A stretch of DNA of 27,611 nt, taken from positions 1 to 27,611 of IMG/VR virus record IMGVR_UViG_3300044625_001244; one strand, given 5' to 3'. Made by a program: the position numbers and the translations under genes. Below are positions 1 to 7,359 of the stretch, piece by piece (within the stretch, counting starts at the first letter, position 1; each line of letters starts with the position of its first letter). The stretch is from a virus. The notes beneath the pieces are model-generated. The model saw only the letters and a list, made by a program, of their open reading frames with translations. It was not told the origin of the DNA and made no database searches.

Positions 1-191
1 TGCCGGAATGTCGGCTGGTCGAGTTCAGACAGAAACTCACGCACGCCGTCGGGGTCTGGCGTATAGCCCATCCCGCCGGTCAGCGTTGCCTTCTGCCGAC
101 GGCCGCACCCCTCCACACCCGCCACGGCCGCGAGGCCGAGCAGCAGCACAACCACGAACAGACGCAAGGCCTTGTAGTCAGCGGGAGGCAT
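1..191 (-). CDS. Partial lipoprotein-like gene, cut by left window edge
   Basis: A frame from ATG 191 is open to position 1, giving at least 63 residues: MPPADYKALRLFVVVLLLGL, then AAVAGVEGCGRRQKATLTGG. A basic residue, a hydrophobic core and 'VEGC' make a signal peptide with an imperfect lipobox, so a lipoprotein is likely. AAGGG lies about 11 bases before the ATG. It overlaps the preceding membrane gene by 14 bases, an arrangement known for i-spanin/o-spanin pairs. The second half (MGYTPDPDGVREFLSELDQP) is soluble. The 3' end lies outside, so the function cannot be settled. Confidence 0.62.
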   Translation of the reverse strand, partial: MPPADYKALRLFVVVLLLGLAAVAGVEGCGRRQKATLTGGMGYTPDPDGVREFLSELDQPTFR

Positions 192-729
192 CGGCGGCAG
201 CCCTTGCGACGTCACGATAGGCAGCCACCCACGCCGCACGCTGCGCAAATGACAACGGGCCGCCGGACGTTCCGGCCGCATGATCGAGGTACTCCTTGAT
301 CGCCTCGCGTGCCCTGGGGTGCTTGTCGCCAAGGCTCACGCCGCGGCACCGCAGCTCGCGGGCTCGCATCCGCAGCTGGTCGACAGCCTGGCCCGACTTC
401 AGCAGCGGCTCGGCCTGCATGCCGTCCCACTCGATCTCGGCTGCGAGCTCCTCGAGCAGGGCTGCAGTCGTGGCAGCGTCTGCGGATGCGTCGGGGCCGG
501 AGAACTTGCCGCGAAGCACGATGCCGTGATCGGGCGTCGGACCAGGGGCAGGGGATGGCGCGCCCTCCTGGTGGCGGGACCACGAATAGGCCGCAGCCGC
601 CACGAGGGCCGCAGCCGCGATGTGCTTCGGCTCGATGGACGGGAGCCGGTCCGAGTGTGCCTTGGCAAACGCGAGCAGCTGCGTGCCGAACGCGACGGCA
701 ACGGCCGCGACCAACAGAACCAACGTCAT
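178..729 (-). CDS. Membrane protein, possible lysis accessory (183 aa)
   Basis: Start ATG 729 overlaps the preceding TGA as ATGA. Residues 2-22 (TLVLLVAAVAVAFGTQLLAF) are a clear transmembrane segment, and 36-49 (HIAAAALVAAAAYS) a second hydrophobic stretch. After a Pro-rich linker (GAPSPAPGPTPDH) comes a soluble helical domain with Ala, Glu and Arg. Layout (membrane anchor plus periplasmic/cytoplasmic helices) would suit a holin-like protein or an i-spanin, but family motifs are absent. The following gene starts within its last 14 bases and is also membrane/lipoprotein-like. Confidence 0.72.
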   Translation of the reverse strand: MTLVLLVAAVAVAFGTQLLAFAKAHSDRLPSIEPKHIAAAALVAAAAYSWSRHQEGAPSPAPGPTPDHGIVLRGKFSGPDASADAATTAALLEELAAEIEWDGMQAEPLLKSGQAVDQLRMRARELRCRGVSLGDKHPRAREAIKEYLDHAAGTSGGPLSFAQRAAWVAAYRDVARAAADASR

Positions 730-1112
730 GCGGACCTCACGATGTGCAGCAGCTGCTCGATCGCCCCGCCGGCCAGGGCCAGCACGAGGGAACGGATGGC
801 CGGCCTGGCGAGCACGTAGAACGGATACAGTGGGAGCGGCACGCACTTGTCCGCCAGCGAGTCGAACAGGTCCGCGACGGCCGACAGCACCAGTGCCTTT
901 TTCTCGTCGCCGGTCATCGAGGAGATCGCATCGCACTGCTCCACGAGCAGGTGCAGCAACGCGACCATCAGCGTGCCAAACTCCTGCCAGGTCAGGCCGT
1001 CGGCTGCGGCAGACTGTGCTGCGGCGATGAACGCCTTCGCGCTGGCAACAGGGCCAGCGGCCCTGGCGTTGGCGACCGCCAGCGGAGCCTCTGCGATTCG
1101 TGCGTTGCTCAT
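726..1112 (-). CDS. Small helical phage protein with conserved LTWQEFG/RSLVLA block (128 aa)
   Basis: The start ATG 1112 overlaps the previous stop by 4 bases (ATGA). Residues: MSNARIAEAPLAVANARAAG, then FIAAAQSAAADGLTWQEFGT, LMVALLHLLVEQCDAISSMT, GDEKKALVLSAVADLFDSLA, CVPLPLYPFYVLARPAIRSL, VLALAGGAIEQLL. The pattern 'LTW.EFG.L.vALL.L......d......KKa.Vl.aVA.LFD..aDk.vP......vl.RP..RslvLa' is one I associate with planctomycete prophages. Amphipathic and hydrophobic helices suggest membrane association, and it sits beside two membrane-type genes. Function unknown; a lysis role is possible. Confidence 0.72.
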   Translation of the reverse strand: MSNARIAEAPLAVANARAAGPVASAKAFIAAAQSAAADGLTWQEFGTLMVALLHLLVEQCDAISSMTGDEKKALVLSAVADLFDSLADKCVPLPLYPFYVLARPAIRSLVLALAGGAIEQLLHIVRSA

Positions 1113-1615
1113 GTGTCCGCCGTGCTCCCGACACCGACCACCAGGATGTCGACCTCGACGCTCCCGGCCGACGGATTCGACACGTACACGACGTTGTTGA
1201 CGCCGGCCGTCACTGCCCATCCGTCGGTGTAGTCCGCGATCCGGAAGTCGCCTCCGCGATTCACTCGCGCGGCGTACCCCGTCGTATCTCCGGCGATCGT
1301 GGCAACCAGCACGTACCGGCTGGCTGTCGTGGTGTTCACGACCAGGAAGAACTCCTTGAGCGTGCTGATCACGACCTTGCCACCGAACCCGAACGCCGTC
1401 GCGCCCAGGTTCTGCAGGTCGAGGGAATACGACTGACCCGACGGGATCGTGATGCGATCCCTCCACGCTGCGTTGGCCTGGCCCGACCCGGTGCCGTTGG
1501 CGACGGTCCTCGAGGTCTTGATCTCGACCGTCTCGGCCAGACTGCCGATCGTCGGGGAGTCCGCGAACGAATAGGTGACTCGTGAATTGCCGGTGACTGC
1601 GAGCGTGGTCGACAT
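1109..1615 (-). CDS. Beta-rich hypothetical structural protein (168 aa)
   Basis: A Ser/Thr/Val/Gly-rich all-beta protein: MSTTLAVTGNSRVTYSFADS, SLAETVEIKTSRTV, DRITIPSGQSYSLDLQNLGA, KVVISTLKEFFLVVNTTTAS, DFRIADYTDGWAVTAGVNNV, and a C-terminal strand pair VEVDILVVGVGS. It has no cysteines and no signal peptide. The alternation of strands and small polar residues resembles phage decoration or fibre-type domains, but no family is recognised. Start fixed by TAATG; the stop overlaps the next start as ATGA. Structural role by composition only. Confidence 0.75.
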   Translation of the reverse strand: MSTTLAVTGNSRVTYSFADSPTIGSLAETVEIKTSRTVANGTGSGQANAAWRDRITIPSGQSYSLDLQNLGATAFGFGGKVVISTLKEFFLVVNTTTASRYVLVATIAGDTTGYAARVNRGGDFRIADYTDGWAVTAGVNNVVYVSNPSAGSVEVDILVVGVGSTADT

Positions 1616-1857
1616 TATTGAATCAGCCCTTCCTCGTACAGTTTCTTGGCCGTGGCTATGTTGCAGCCGAGTTCAAACGCCAGCAGCTCCCAGAATGTGC
1701 AGGTTGTTTTCTTGCTGCTGGTGATCGAGCCGATGCCGACTCTCCGCGTCGGCTGGTAGTGCACGTGGTGCCCGCCCTCACCAGGAGGCGCGAGCGGCTC
1801 GCGGCCCCTGGAGGTGTGCCGGAACAGGCTTTCCTCGATCCGTGCCCGGCGAATCAC
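1615..1857 (-). CDS. Small hypothetical protein (80 aa)
   Basis: It starts with GTG 1857, with GGAG 7 bases upstream in a clear site (GAAGGAGTTCGCC). The protein is basic and Arg/His-rich at the N-terminus (MIRRARIEESLFRHTSRGRE, then GEGGHHVHYQPTRRV) and ends with a helix (FWELLAFELGCNIATAKKLY). The C-terminal 'leLGcniatAKkLyeeGLI' has the shape of a short helix-turn-helix, but too little is conserved to say. No metal or catalytic motif is certain. The 33-base gap before it holds only its ribosome site; its TAA overlaps the next ATG as TAATG. Confidence 0.68.
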   Translation of the reverse strand: MIRRARIEESLFRHTSRGREPLAPPGEGGHHVHYQPTRRVGIGSITSSKKTTCTFWELLAFELGCNIATAKKLYEEGLIQ

Positions 1858-1890
1858 GGCGAACTCCTTCTCCCTCCATTGTACGAATGT

Positions 1891-2748
1891 TCAGGGGCGT
1901 CCAGCCGCCAGCAACTCCGCGACCCTGGACTGCAGAGCATCGAAGCCGGAGTCGTTGTCGATGTAGTGGTCGATCAGACCAGGCGAGACGCCGGACTCGC
2001 TGGAGTGCTGGCACACGGGGCCGGCGGACGATCGCCGCACGCACCACACCTCGCCTCCGCGATCTCGGATGTGCCGGGCCTCGTTGTCGAAACGAACGTC
2101 TGCCACCGCCACGACTTTGGCACCGGCCTGCCGACAGGCCTGCACACGCTGGTCGGCAAGGCGAACCCATACGTCCTCGCCCACCATGTGGCGTCCCCAC
2201 TCCGTGCCGAGCAGCTGCAGCAGCTGCCGTGGGCTTTTGCCCAGGGCGTCGATCGCGGCCTCCTTGGTCGGCCTGGCCCTGAGCGTCTGCTCTGGAATCC
2301 CAAGCATCACGGACAGCATCGCGTACAAGGGGTCGGCCAACTGCAGCACGACGGCCCCTGGGATCATGCCAGCCACCAGCGTCTTGCCGACGCCCGCCCG
2401 GCCCGTGATTCCGATCAGCCGAAACGAGTCGGCTGCGTCTCGCTCGACTCCCGCTATTCGCTCGTGCATGGCCTGGTGACGGGCCTTCACAGCAGCCCAG
2501 GCCGACTCCATCGCCTCCACCTGGGGATGGCACTTGCCACCGTCGCAGCAGCCGCCGTCCAGGGCCGCACGCAACCCGGCGTTCTCGTCCGTCAGCCTGT
2601 CTATCTTGCTCACCAAAACCTCCCGCTCGAGCTGTAGCCTGCGACTGTCTGCCGCCAAGGAACCGGCCGTCCCGGTCCATTGGCCCTGGTACCGCATCGC
2701 CCTGCGCTTGCACTCCTCCAGGTACTCATCCGTCAGCAACTCGCTCAC
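1891..2748 (-). CDS. Deoxynucleoside monophosphate kinase with phage-type N-terminal extension
   Basis: A 285-residue protein from GTG 2748 (GTGA overlap, GGAG 7 bases upstream). Residues 1-100: SELLTDEYLEECKRRAMRYQ, then GQWTGTAGSL, a coiled coil and CCDGGKCHP, a Cys cluster seen in small phage proteins. Residues 110 to the end form a P-loop kinase: GITGRAGVGKT (113-123), SPRQLLQLLGTEWGR (172-186), the signature of T4 gp1-type dNMP kinases, and AVADVRFDNEARHIRDRGG (215-231). The enzyme phosphorylates dNMPs to feed phage DNA synthesis. The fused N-terminal half is unusual; in other phages similar sequence forms a separate or differently fused protein. Confidence 0.85.
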   Translation of the reverse strand: MSELLTDEYLEECKRRAMRYQGQWTGTAGSLAADSRRLQLEREVLVSKIDRLTDENAGLRAALDGGCCDGGKCHPQVEAMESAWAAVKARHQAMHERIAGVERDAADSFRLIGITGRAGVGKTLVAGMIPGAVVLQLADPLYAMLSVMLGIPEQTLRARPTKEAAIDALGKSPRQLLQLLGTEWGRHMVGEDVWVRLADQRVQACRQAGAKVVAVADVRFDNEARHIRDRGGEVWCVRRSSAGPVCQHSSESGVSPGLIDHYIDNDSGFDALQSRVAELLAAGRP

Positions 2749-3818
2749 GACCGGCTCCGCAGGTCTCGGTCGCACCAGATCGGCATCGCCCTGGTGACTT
2801 CGTTTCGCGCGTGGTCAATGACGATCGCGGCCTGGCACGGAGCCTCGAACCCTGCCTTGATCCGCACGGCATAGGGCGAATGGCCGATCACGGAACCGTT
2901 GCTCACGTATCTCCCTGCACGCAGCCACCCGAAACTGTGATAGTGGCCGAAGCAGGTCAGGTCCGCGCGGCGGCTGGCATCCCATGCCGAGATCGCCTTC
3001 ATCGCAGGCAGCGCCAGACCGTAGGTGCCGCCCTGGTACTTGATCGAGAACCCGTGCAGGAATCGGATGGTGAAGGCGTCGAGCGTCACGTAGTTCAACT
3101 CGCCCGTGGCAACCTTCCACTCCACGTTTGCGTTCGTCTCGGCAGCGGCCAGCGTGAGGTAGAGGTGCTGCTCATACGACCAATCCAACTCCGTCTGCAC
3201 GCGAAGTTTCTCGGTCGCCCGGCCGTGGTTGCCGCTGTTGGTGGCAACGATCACGCTGCCGGCCTGCTGCGCCACCGCGTCGATCAACGTCCGCATGCGT
3301 GCGCCGATCCATCGCAGTGCCTTCAGGGGGTGGCTGGCGTTCGTCTCGGCCAACTCCGGGTGGATCATGCCGCTGATCAGATCGCCACCCAGCCACACAA
3401 CCACTCGGTCGATGTCGGCCAACTGCCGCTCGTGCTCGAGCAGTCGGAAAAACCGCTCCTGCAATTCCGACAGCCGCTTGTCGCACACGGCCGGGTTGTA
3501 TTCGTTCAGGCCGTTCACCTGCTCGAGATGCACTACCTCCTCGCAGTGAACGTCCGACAGCAGCACCACCATCGTCGCCGCGTTCTTCCTGCCGCGCTTG
3601 CGTGTTGGCTTCGGGCGGACGATCGGCTTGATGCCCTGCAGCTGCAGGAGCGAATCGGCCCGCTCGCGCTCGGCGTCGATCTGCGAGAGCGCGGTCTTGT
3701 ACCTGGCCCGCAGCGTCGCCACCTCTCCGCGAAGGCGGGCGATCTCCGCATCGGACGCCAGGCGGTCGGCGTGAGACACCTCGGCCGCCAACTCGGCTGC
3801 TATTTTTGCGCGAGCCAT
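2745..3818 (-). CDS. Calcineurin-like metallophosphoesterase
   Basis: A 357-residue protein with all motifs of the superfamily: LLSDVHCEE (Asp89, His91), WLGGDLISG (Asp146), TNSGNHGRA (Asn197, His198), FLHGFS (His255) and FGHYHSFG (His292, His294). These residues bind two metals that hydrolyse phosphoesters. A long N-terminal coiled coil (residues 1-60) precedes the enzyme. Phage members of this type are usually annotated as putative DNA exonucleases or phosphatases (SbcD/Mre11 relatives), but the substrate cannot be told. ATG 3818 replaces an upstream in-frame start whose extra residues are shadow of the previous gene; AGGAG lies 12 bases before it, and it overlaps that gene by 19 bases. Stop overlaps next GTG as GTGA. 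Confidence 0.88.
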   Translation of the reverse strand: MARAKIAAELAAEVSHADRLASDAEIARLRGEVATLRARYKTALSQIDAERERADSLLQLQGIKPIVRPKPTRKRGRKNAATMVVLLSDVHCEEVVHLEQVNGLNEYNPAVCDKRLSELQERFFRLLEHERQLADIDRVVVWLGGDLISGMIHPELAETNASHPLKALRWIGARMRTLIDAVAQQAGSVIVATNSGNHGRATEKLRVQTELDWSYEQHLYLTLAAAETNANVEWKVATGELNYVTLDAFTIRFLHGFSIKYQGGTYGLALPAMKAISAWDASRRADLTCFGHYHSFGWLRAGRYVSNGSVIGHSPYAVRIKAGFEAPCQAAIVIDHARNEVTRAMPIWCDRDLRSRS

Positions 3819-4045
3819 CGTTCGATGCCGCTCCTGCCTATGGGGAATCCGCGTCGCTTCAGGACGTTCGAGAGGGCGTTGGAGAACCCTCGCTTGCTGC
3901 ACGACAAGTCGCCGGCCAGAAACTGAGCCTTGAGCTGCTCGATCTCGGACTGCAGATCCTCCGGAAGCGTGCGCTCCCAGAAGGCACGGGGCCGTGGCAA
4001 CTCGGACCGGAGCTCATCGAGCAGGCTCGACTGTTTTGTTCTCAT
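3800..4045 (-). CDS. Small HTH-like protein (81 aa)
   Basis: The sequence MRTKQSSLLDELRSELPRPR, then AFWERTLPEDLQSEIEQLKA, QFLAGDLSCSKRGFSNALSN, VLKRRGFPIGRSGIERWLAQ reads as a charged N-terminal helix, a helical pair and a closing helix with 'rGfpIgrSgIerWLa'. That last phrase resembles a recognition helix as in small phage DNA-binding proteins (and loosely DUF3486). I prefer ATG 4045 to a GTG at 4063; the 32-base overlap with the previous gene is unusual for this window. It could be a regulator or a DNA-metabolism accessory, given the nuclease-like and kinase genes that follow. Basic, about 9-10 kDa. Confidence 0.68.
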   Translation of the reverse strand: MRTKQSSLLDELRSELPRPRAFWERTLPEDLQSEIEQLKAQFLAGDLSCSKRGFSNALSNVLKRRGFPIGRSGIERWLAQK

Positions 4046-4319
4046 ACCCCGAGCCTGCCACACTCGGCGTATCGGTCAATGCCGGTTCCGGCCCGATCCC
4101 CAGGCTGCGGCCGACACGATTCATCCACTTCCTGCGGCGTGCACATCCGCAGTCGCGCCCGCCAGTAGCCTTGGCAAGCCTGTCCTCAGTGATGCCGACC
4201 GCCGACAGCCCGACGGCCACGATGTCACCGAGCCCCGGCGTGCACCGGCGGCGAGGGTAGGGCGGCTGCCTCTCGACGCCGCACACGGAGCATCGGCCGT
4301 CAACGAACGAGCAGAGCAT
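4014..4319 (-). CDS. Cys-rich small protein, zinc-ribbon-like (101 aa)
   Basis: Cysteines are arranged as C3, C10-x2-C13, C26 and C57-x-C59: MLCSFVDGRCSVCGVERQPP, then PRRRCTPGLGDIVAVGLSAV, GITEDRLAKATGGRDCGCAR and a basic helix RRKWMNRVGRSLGIG. The 'LGDivAvGLsavGiT..R' and 'CGCa.R...lN' blocks recur in uncharacterised small proteins I link with planctomycete prophages. A zinc-bound nucleic-acid-binding or assembly role is conceivable, not shown. The start is set by TGATG overlap with the previous stop, and the end overlaps the beginning of the next gene by 32 bases. Confidence 0.72.
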   Translation of the reverse strand: MLCSFVDGRCSVCGVERQPPYPRRRCTPGLGDIVAVGLSAVGITEDRLAKATGGRDCGCARRRKWMNRVGRSLGIGPEPALTDTPSVAGSGYENKTVEPAR

Positions 4320-5839
4320 CAGACCAGCCGCAGCTTGAGGCCGGACACTCCCGTTAGGTTGCGTTGATACACGATCCCTCCGGCAAAACGATTCTTGATC
4401 GTCGTGTAGAAAAGGTTGCTGAACGGAACCAGAACCTCATCGCCAGACAGCAACTTCATCCCACGCGCGGACCACTTCTTGTATACGTCCCACGCAAACG
4501 CTTCTTCCTCCCAGTTGTAGAGCATGATATGCCCCTTACCGAACCAGCTCTCGACCTGGCTGCTCAAAGACACCTCGAGCCGCATGGCAACGTGCACTGC
4601 GACAGACCACTCTCCTCGCTGCCCTGGTTGGGTTTCAGAAAACTCTCCGAAACCACCCTTTTGCCTCGGGGTGACGCACGGCCTGCCTGGTGCCGCGTGA
4701 ATGGTGGCTGCAATCTCCGCTCGTCTTAGCGTGCCAATGGTTGTGCCTTGATTCGTGATTGCCTGGAACGCAGTGCCGGGATTGTCCGAATACCAAAACA
4801 CGCCGCTTGCTAGTTGCGTGCCGTCCTCCCAAACATTCGTGAGCTCGTATGTTTTGCTTTGAAACTGGTCCGGATTGTCGGATGGAAAGTCGAGCATGAA
4901 TCCCAACTGCAAGCCCGTGAACGACTGCCCCTCCACTGCGTGCGTGACATGCCCGCGAGGAAGCCGATACTCGCATGGAGTGATCTGTATCTGCGGAACG
5001 TCATCGAGGCTTTCATCGTCGTTCTCGGTGTATATCGGCGGCAGTGCGAGCGAGCACGTGTCGGCGTGATCGGCAGGCAGCGCAGACTCCACTTCATCGG
5101 TGACCCGATACAGAAAATGAAAGCCGGCCGCCTCACCGCCAGGAGATACGACGCTGTACCCGCCATCCGAAAACGGACACTCCTCAAATAAATGGCGAAC
5201 GCCTGGAGCGACGAACGGAAGTGGAGCGATGTTCGGTACATTCAGCCAGTTTGTTTTTTCGACAGGGTTCTCCTGGTAATAGCCCAGACCCAGGTTCGTG
5301 GCGAATGAAATGCCGAACGGGTCGTGCGATTGCATGACATAAAACGCCAGCAACGCCTTGCCATTCCCGACGTCTTTGCAACTGACCTGGAAAAACTCGC
5401 CGGCGTATATCGTCCCATCGCCGGCATAGTCGAAGGCAGGCACGGACGGGACTGCGATCTTGTGCAGCTGCGACCCCTGTGCGTCCAGCACTGCTACCTC
5501 GTACCAGAATGACGTTGCCAGCATGGAGGTTTGCTGGAACGGATCGCCAACTAGTCGCTCGACCTCCATGCACGAAAGCATATCGCCAGGCGACGCCGCG
5601 CCCTTCACTCGTTTGACCACCACGGTCAGCGAAGCATCGTCGCCATCCTCGTCGCATCCGAAACCGAACGTGCACTCGATGTTGTTGGGCGGGGCAGAAA
5701 ACGGGCGCACGCCCCAGGTGACAGAACCGTACCCACTGCTGGACTTGATGATGGGCGTGGCACTGCCATCAAACAAAATCGACTGCGTGCTTGGTCCCAC
5801 GCACTCGCAGCACCGGCACGCGTGCATCCGTCTGGGCAT
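4319..5839 (-). CDS. Large hypothetical tail-region protein (506 aa), lower-GC gene
   Basis: The N-terminus MPRRMHACRCCECVG has a Cys cluster (C-x-CC-x-C) that could bind a metal. The rest is beta-rich with many aromatic residues (GYGSVTWGVRPFSAPPNNIE, FQQTSMLATSFWYEVAVLD, YAGDGTIYAGEFFQVSC, NLGLGYYQENP, EVSLSSQVESWFGKGHIMLY) and an acidic centre (IYTENDDESLDDV). No transmembrane segment, signal or enzyme motif is seen, and I know no family. By eye the gene has near 50-55% GC against the higher value of its neighbours, with more A/T at third positions, suggesting later acquisition or rapid change. It may be a host-range or tail-tip protein. AGGTGA precedes the ATG; the stop overlaps the next ATG as TGATG. 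Confidence 0.8.
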   Translation of the reverse strand: MPRRMHACRCCECVGPSTQSILFDGSATPIIKSSSGYGSVTWGVRPFSAPPNNIECTFGFGCDEDGDDASLTVVVKRVKGAASPGDMLSCMEVERLVGDPFQQTSMLATSFWYEVAVLDAQGSQLHKIAVPSVPAFDYAGDGTIYAGEFFQVSCKDVGNGKALLAFYVMQSHDPFGISFATNLGLGYYQENPVEKTNWLNVPNIAPLPFVAPGVRHLFEECPFSDGGYSVVSPGGEAAGFHFLYRVTDEVESALPADHADTCSLALPPIYTENDDESLDDVPQIQITPCEYRLPRGHVTHAVEGQSFTGLQLGFMLDFPSDNPDQFQSKTYELTNVWEDGTQLASGVFWYSDNPGTAFQAITNQGTTIGTLRRAEIAATIHAAPGRPCVTPRQKGGFGEFSETQPGQRGEWSVAVHVAMRLEVSLSSQVESWFGKGHIMLYNWEEEAFAWDVYKKWSARGMKLLSGDEVLVPFSNLFYTTIKNRFAGGIVYQRNLTGVSGLKLRLV

Positions 5840-5847
5840 CCATCACC

Positions 5848-6408
5848 TCACATGACTGCCACGGCCCACTTGTTCGGGCCTGTCGGGCCGGCACCTGACG
5901 GCCCGTTCGTCTGGACCCACAGCAGCTGCACCAGGCCGCACGACTTGCTCTCGAGCTGCGTGGCGTCGTTGTTCTTCACGCCGGCGAACTTGTGCGATGT
6001 GCTTGTCATGCTCACCTTGCAGGCGAACACGCCGCCGACTGCGGCCGTGCCGATCGACTGATTTTTGATCGGCTCCAGGCACACCACGAACCTGTCGGCA
6101 TGGGAGGATGTCGTTGGAGTCACGCCTCTCAGGACAGGCTTCTCTGCGAACGACAGCTCTTTTGCGGGGCCGTCCGATGGGTCGATGACAACGCCGCCGA
6201 TCCCCAGCACGCCAAACCGCTGAACGTCGCTGCCGCTGTCGTTCTTGATCAACACGGTGTTGGAAGCCTGCTGCCAGGCCTGCAGCGCAGACCCGCCGAA
6301 CAGGGGCAGGTTCTCTTGCGTCTGCTGGACGGTCTGGACAATCTGGTTCCATGTGCCTGCGTTGATTCGCAGCTTCTGGCCCGGTCGTACCTTGCTGAAG
6401 TCTGGCAC
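5848..6408 (-). CDS. Conserved virion protein with VRPGQKLRI/TWNQIV motif (186 aa)
   Basis: The N-terminus MPDFSKVRPGQKLRINAGTW then NQIVQTVQQTQE matches the 'kVrpGdplri.a..wN.lv.aa' head of fibre- or spike-associated phage proteins. Beyond a short linker the protein is all beta: NTVLIKNDSGSDVQRFGVLG, IGGVVIDPS, RFVVCLEPI, GVFACKVSMTS, SKSCGLVQLLWVQTNG, ending KWAVAVM. This suggests a repeated beta domain like those of phage spikes or needles. Role: structural, probably at the tail tip, by position between two other structural genes. Start after a 10-base gap; no odd features. Confidence 0.75.
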   Translation of the reverse strand: MPDFSKVRPGQKLRINAGTWNQIVQTVQQTQENLPLFGGSALQAWQQASNTVLIKNDSGSDVQRFGVLGIGGVVIDPSDGPAKELSFAEKPVLRGVTPTTSSHADRFVVCLEPIKNQSIGTAAVGGVFACKVSMTSTSHKFAGVKNNDATQLESKSCGLVQLLWVQTNGPSGAGPTGPNKWAVAVM

Positions 6409-6418
6409 GTGTCAACTC

Positions 6419-7348
6419 TCAGGGCTGGGGCTGTCCGCCGCCAAACTCGCCCTGAGCCTGCGGCACAATCGGGGGGCTCAACGACGCGAAGTTCGTGCCG
6501 ATCGATAACTGTCCAAAATCGGTTTTCTCGTAGATGTCGTTGACGAAGACGAACCGCGGTCGCTTCACGAGGCTGCCGCTGCTCTCCTTGTCCTCGTACA
6601 CGACCCACATGTATTGCCAGCCTTCTTTCTTGGAAACGGTCACCTGCCCGACTTTGAAGTTCTCCCTGTTGGGGATCGCACGGAACGAATAGGTGATCGT
6701 GATCTTGTTGTCGTTCCGATTGCGGTCGGCCCTCGCTCCCATGAACAGACACTCGCCTGCATCGAAAATTCGGAATTTCTTGCTGTTGATCGTTCCGGTC
6801 AGGTTGTGCAGGAGCGACACGTACTCGTCGGTCACATACTCCTGCGGCCAGGTCCACGACTCCGTGAAATTGAATTGCGGAACAACCTTGTCGACGCCCT
6901 GCACCGATCCTCCGGAGCAGTTGATGGCACCGTAGAACTGAGGAGGGAACTCGTCTTTGGCGAAGCCGGCCTCGCCGCCCCACTCGGCGGCACCGTTGTA
7001 GTAGGCCTGGTACACGTGCTCCGTGCCGCCGGTCGTATCCCAGGAAAGAGAATTGGAAACGGCCTGCTGGTTGTCATCGTTCTCCGGATCTTCGTTCTCG
7101 ATGTTTGGCTGCTTGTAGGAGGCCGCTATCTCCCACCACCCATCTCCGAGAGGCTTGACGTCCAGGCTTTGCCTGGTGTGCGTCTGCCAGTTGATCGGCA
7201 TCAGCCCTTCTGCGTACGACTCGGCGGCAGCGTAGGACCACTGCTCAGAGATCAGCACCCGGCGGCTGATCGTGCGGACCGTCTTGCCGTTCTCGGTCGT
7301 GAGCTGGCCGGTGTAGGAATCGTGAAGTTCAATCTCGCGCTGTGCCAC
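6419..7348 (-). CDS. Conserved tail-tip type structural protein (309 aa)
   Basis: A beta-rich protein: MAQREIELHDSYTGQLTTEN, GDGWWEIAASYK, DTTGGTEHVYQAYYNG, GAINCSGGSVQGVDKVVPQF, WTWPQEYVTDEYVSLLHNLT, GARADRNRNDNKITITYSFR, WQYMWVVYEDKESSG, and a Pro/Gly/Gln-rich tail ending EFGGGQPQP. The blocks GSVQGVD, LTGTIN and ITITYSF are ones I associate with unannotated proteins downstream of tape measures in planctomycete prophages. Directly after the tape measure it could be a distal tail or baseplate protein, but no named family is recognised. Acidic Glu/Asp/Asn stretch near 83-92. It lies 11 bases after the tape measure stop. Confidence 0.75.
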   Translation of the reverse strand: MAQREIELHDSYTGQLTTENGKTVRTISRRVLISEQWSYAAAESYAEGLMPINWQTHTRQSLDVKPLGDGWWEIAASYKQPNIENEDPENDDNQQAVSNSLSWDTTGGTEHVYQAYYNGAAEWGGEAGFAKDEFPPQFYGAINCSGGSVQGVDKVVPQFNFTESWTWPQEYVTDEYVSLLHNLTGTINSKKFRIFDAGECLFMGARADRNRNDNKITITYSFRAIPNRENFKVGQVTVSKKEGWQYMWVVYEDKESSGSLVKRPRFVFVNDIYEKTDFGQLSIGTNFASLSPPIVPQAQGEFGGGQPQP

Positions 7349-7359
7349 GATTCCCCCGT

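Noticed and set aside
178-1134. A 318-residue minus-strand frame
   Set aside because: Only its last 183 residues are real. The first part is a shadow of the 128-residue gene, whose frame is supported by ATGA overlaps on both sides.
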